The notes below the pieces were generated by a model. It did no database searches. It was not told the DNA's origin and saw nothing but the letters and a program-made list of their open reading frames with translations. The position numbers and the translations under genes are program-made. A DNA stretch of 11,091 nt, from positions 1 to 11,091 of the forward strand of contig CAWHNT010000020.1 in assembly GCA_963830775.1 (NCBI GenBank), in the 5' to 3' direction. Source of the DNA: CAWHNT01 sp963830775. Its GTDB lineage: Bacteria; Pseudomonadota; Alphaproteobacteria; Geminicoccales; Geminicoccaceae. How positions within the stretch are numbered: the stretch's first letter is position 1; each line of letters begins with the position of its first letter. Below, piece by piece: positions 11,069-11,091 of the stretch.

Positions 11069-11091
11069 AGGTTGTCGATTCAGCGCGGGTC

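Overview
The window is very GC-rich (roughly 70% by eye), uses GTG and TTG starts, and has GC-saturated third codon positions. Together with TRAP binding proteins that closely resemble TakP of Rhodobacter sphaeroides as I recall it, this suggests a free-living alphaproteobacterium (Rhodospirillales or Rhodobacterales-like). No mobile element, CRISPR array, rRNA or tRNA was seen. The species cannot be named from this sequence.

Layout. (1) 1-160: a gene-poor left edge with several dyads, then a DMT/EamA-type membrane transporter on the plus strand (161-1072). (2) 1085-4616: three tandem minus-strand paralogues of a Tat-exported, TakP-like TRAP substrate-binding protein, read in the order 4616->3507, 3441->2332, 2197->1085. 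Each is followed within 6-9 nt of its stop by a GC-rich hairpin. No DctQ or DctM membrane subunit is present in the window. (3) 4617-4809: a divergent intergenic region with dyads and a possible promoter. (4) 4810-7810: an AsmA-family envelope protein on the plus strand, interrupted by one +1 frameshift near 7270. (5) 7811-9217: class II fumarase fumC on the minus strand. It abuts asmA stop-to-stop and carries three +1 frameshifts. Removing them restores 467 codons, the length of E. coli FumC. (6) 9323-11000: a membrane sensor histidine kinase with a Cache-like periplasmic domain, upstream of fumC on the same strand, with one +1 frameshift near 10700. (7) 11001-11091: its upstream region, with a 12-bp palindrome.

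How the parts relate. The SBP trio is a transcription unit likely devoted to binding small 2-oxo or carboxylic acids in the periplasm. The three copies share the ligand-binding core but differ at a few probable pocket positions, so they may widen the range of ligands delivered to permeases encoded elsewhere. The fumarase, AsmA protein and kinase look like ordinary chromosomal genes. The kinase may sense a small carboxylate, but nothing here proves a link to fumC or the SBPs.

All five reading-frame breaks are single extra bases, most in short G/C runs, and all lie in 7.2-10.7 kb. Uncorrected sequencing insertions are the simplest explanation. No stretch over 300 bases lacks a gene. I did not find a convincing undescribed multi-gene system. 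The most distinctive local feature is the permease-less SBP triplet with its per-cistron 3' hairpins.
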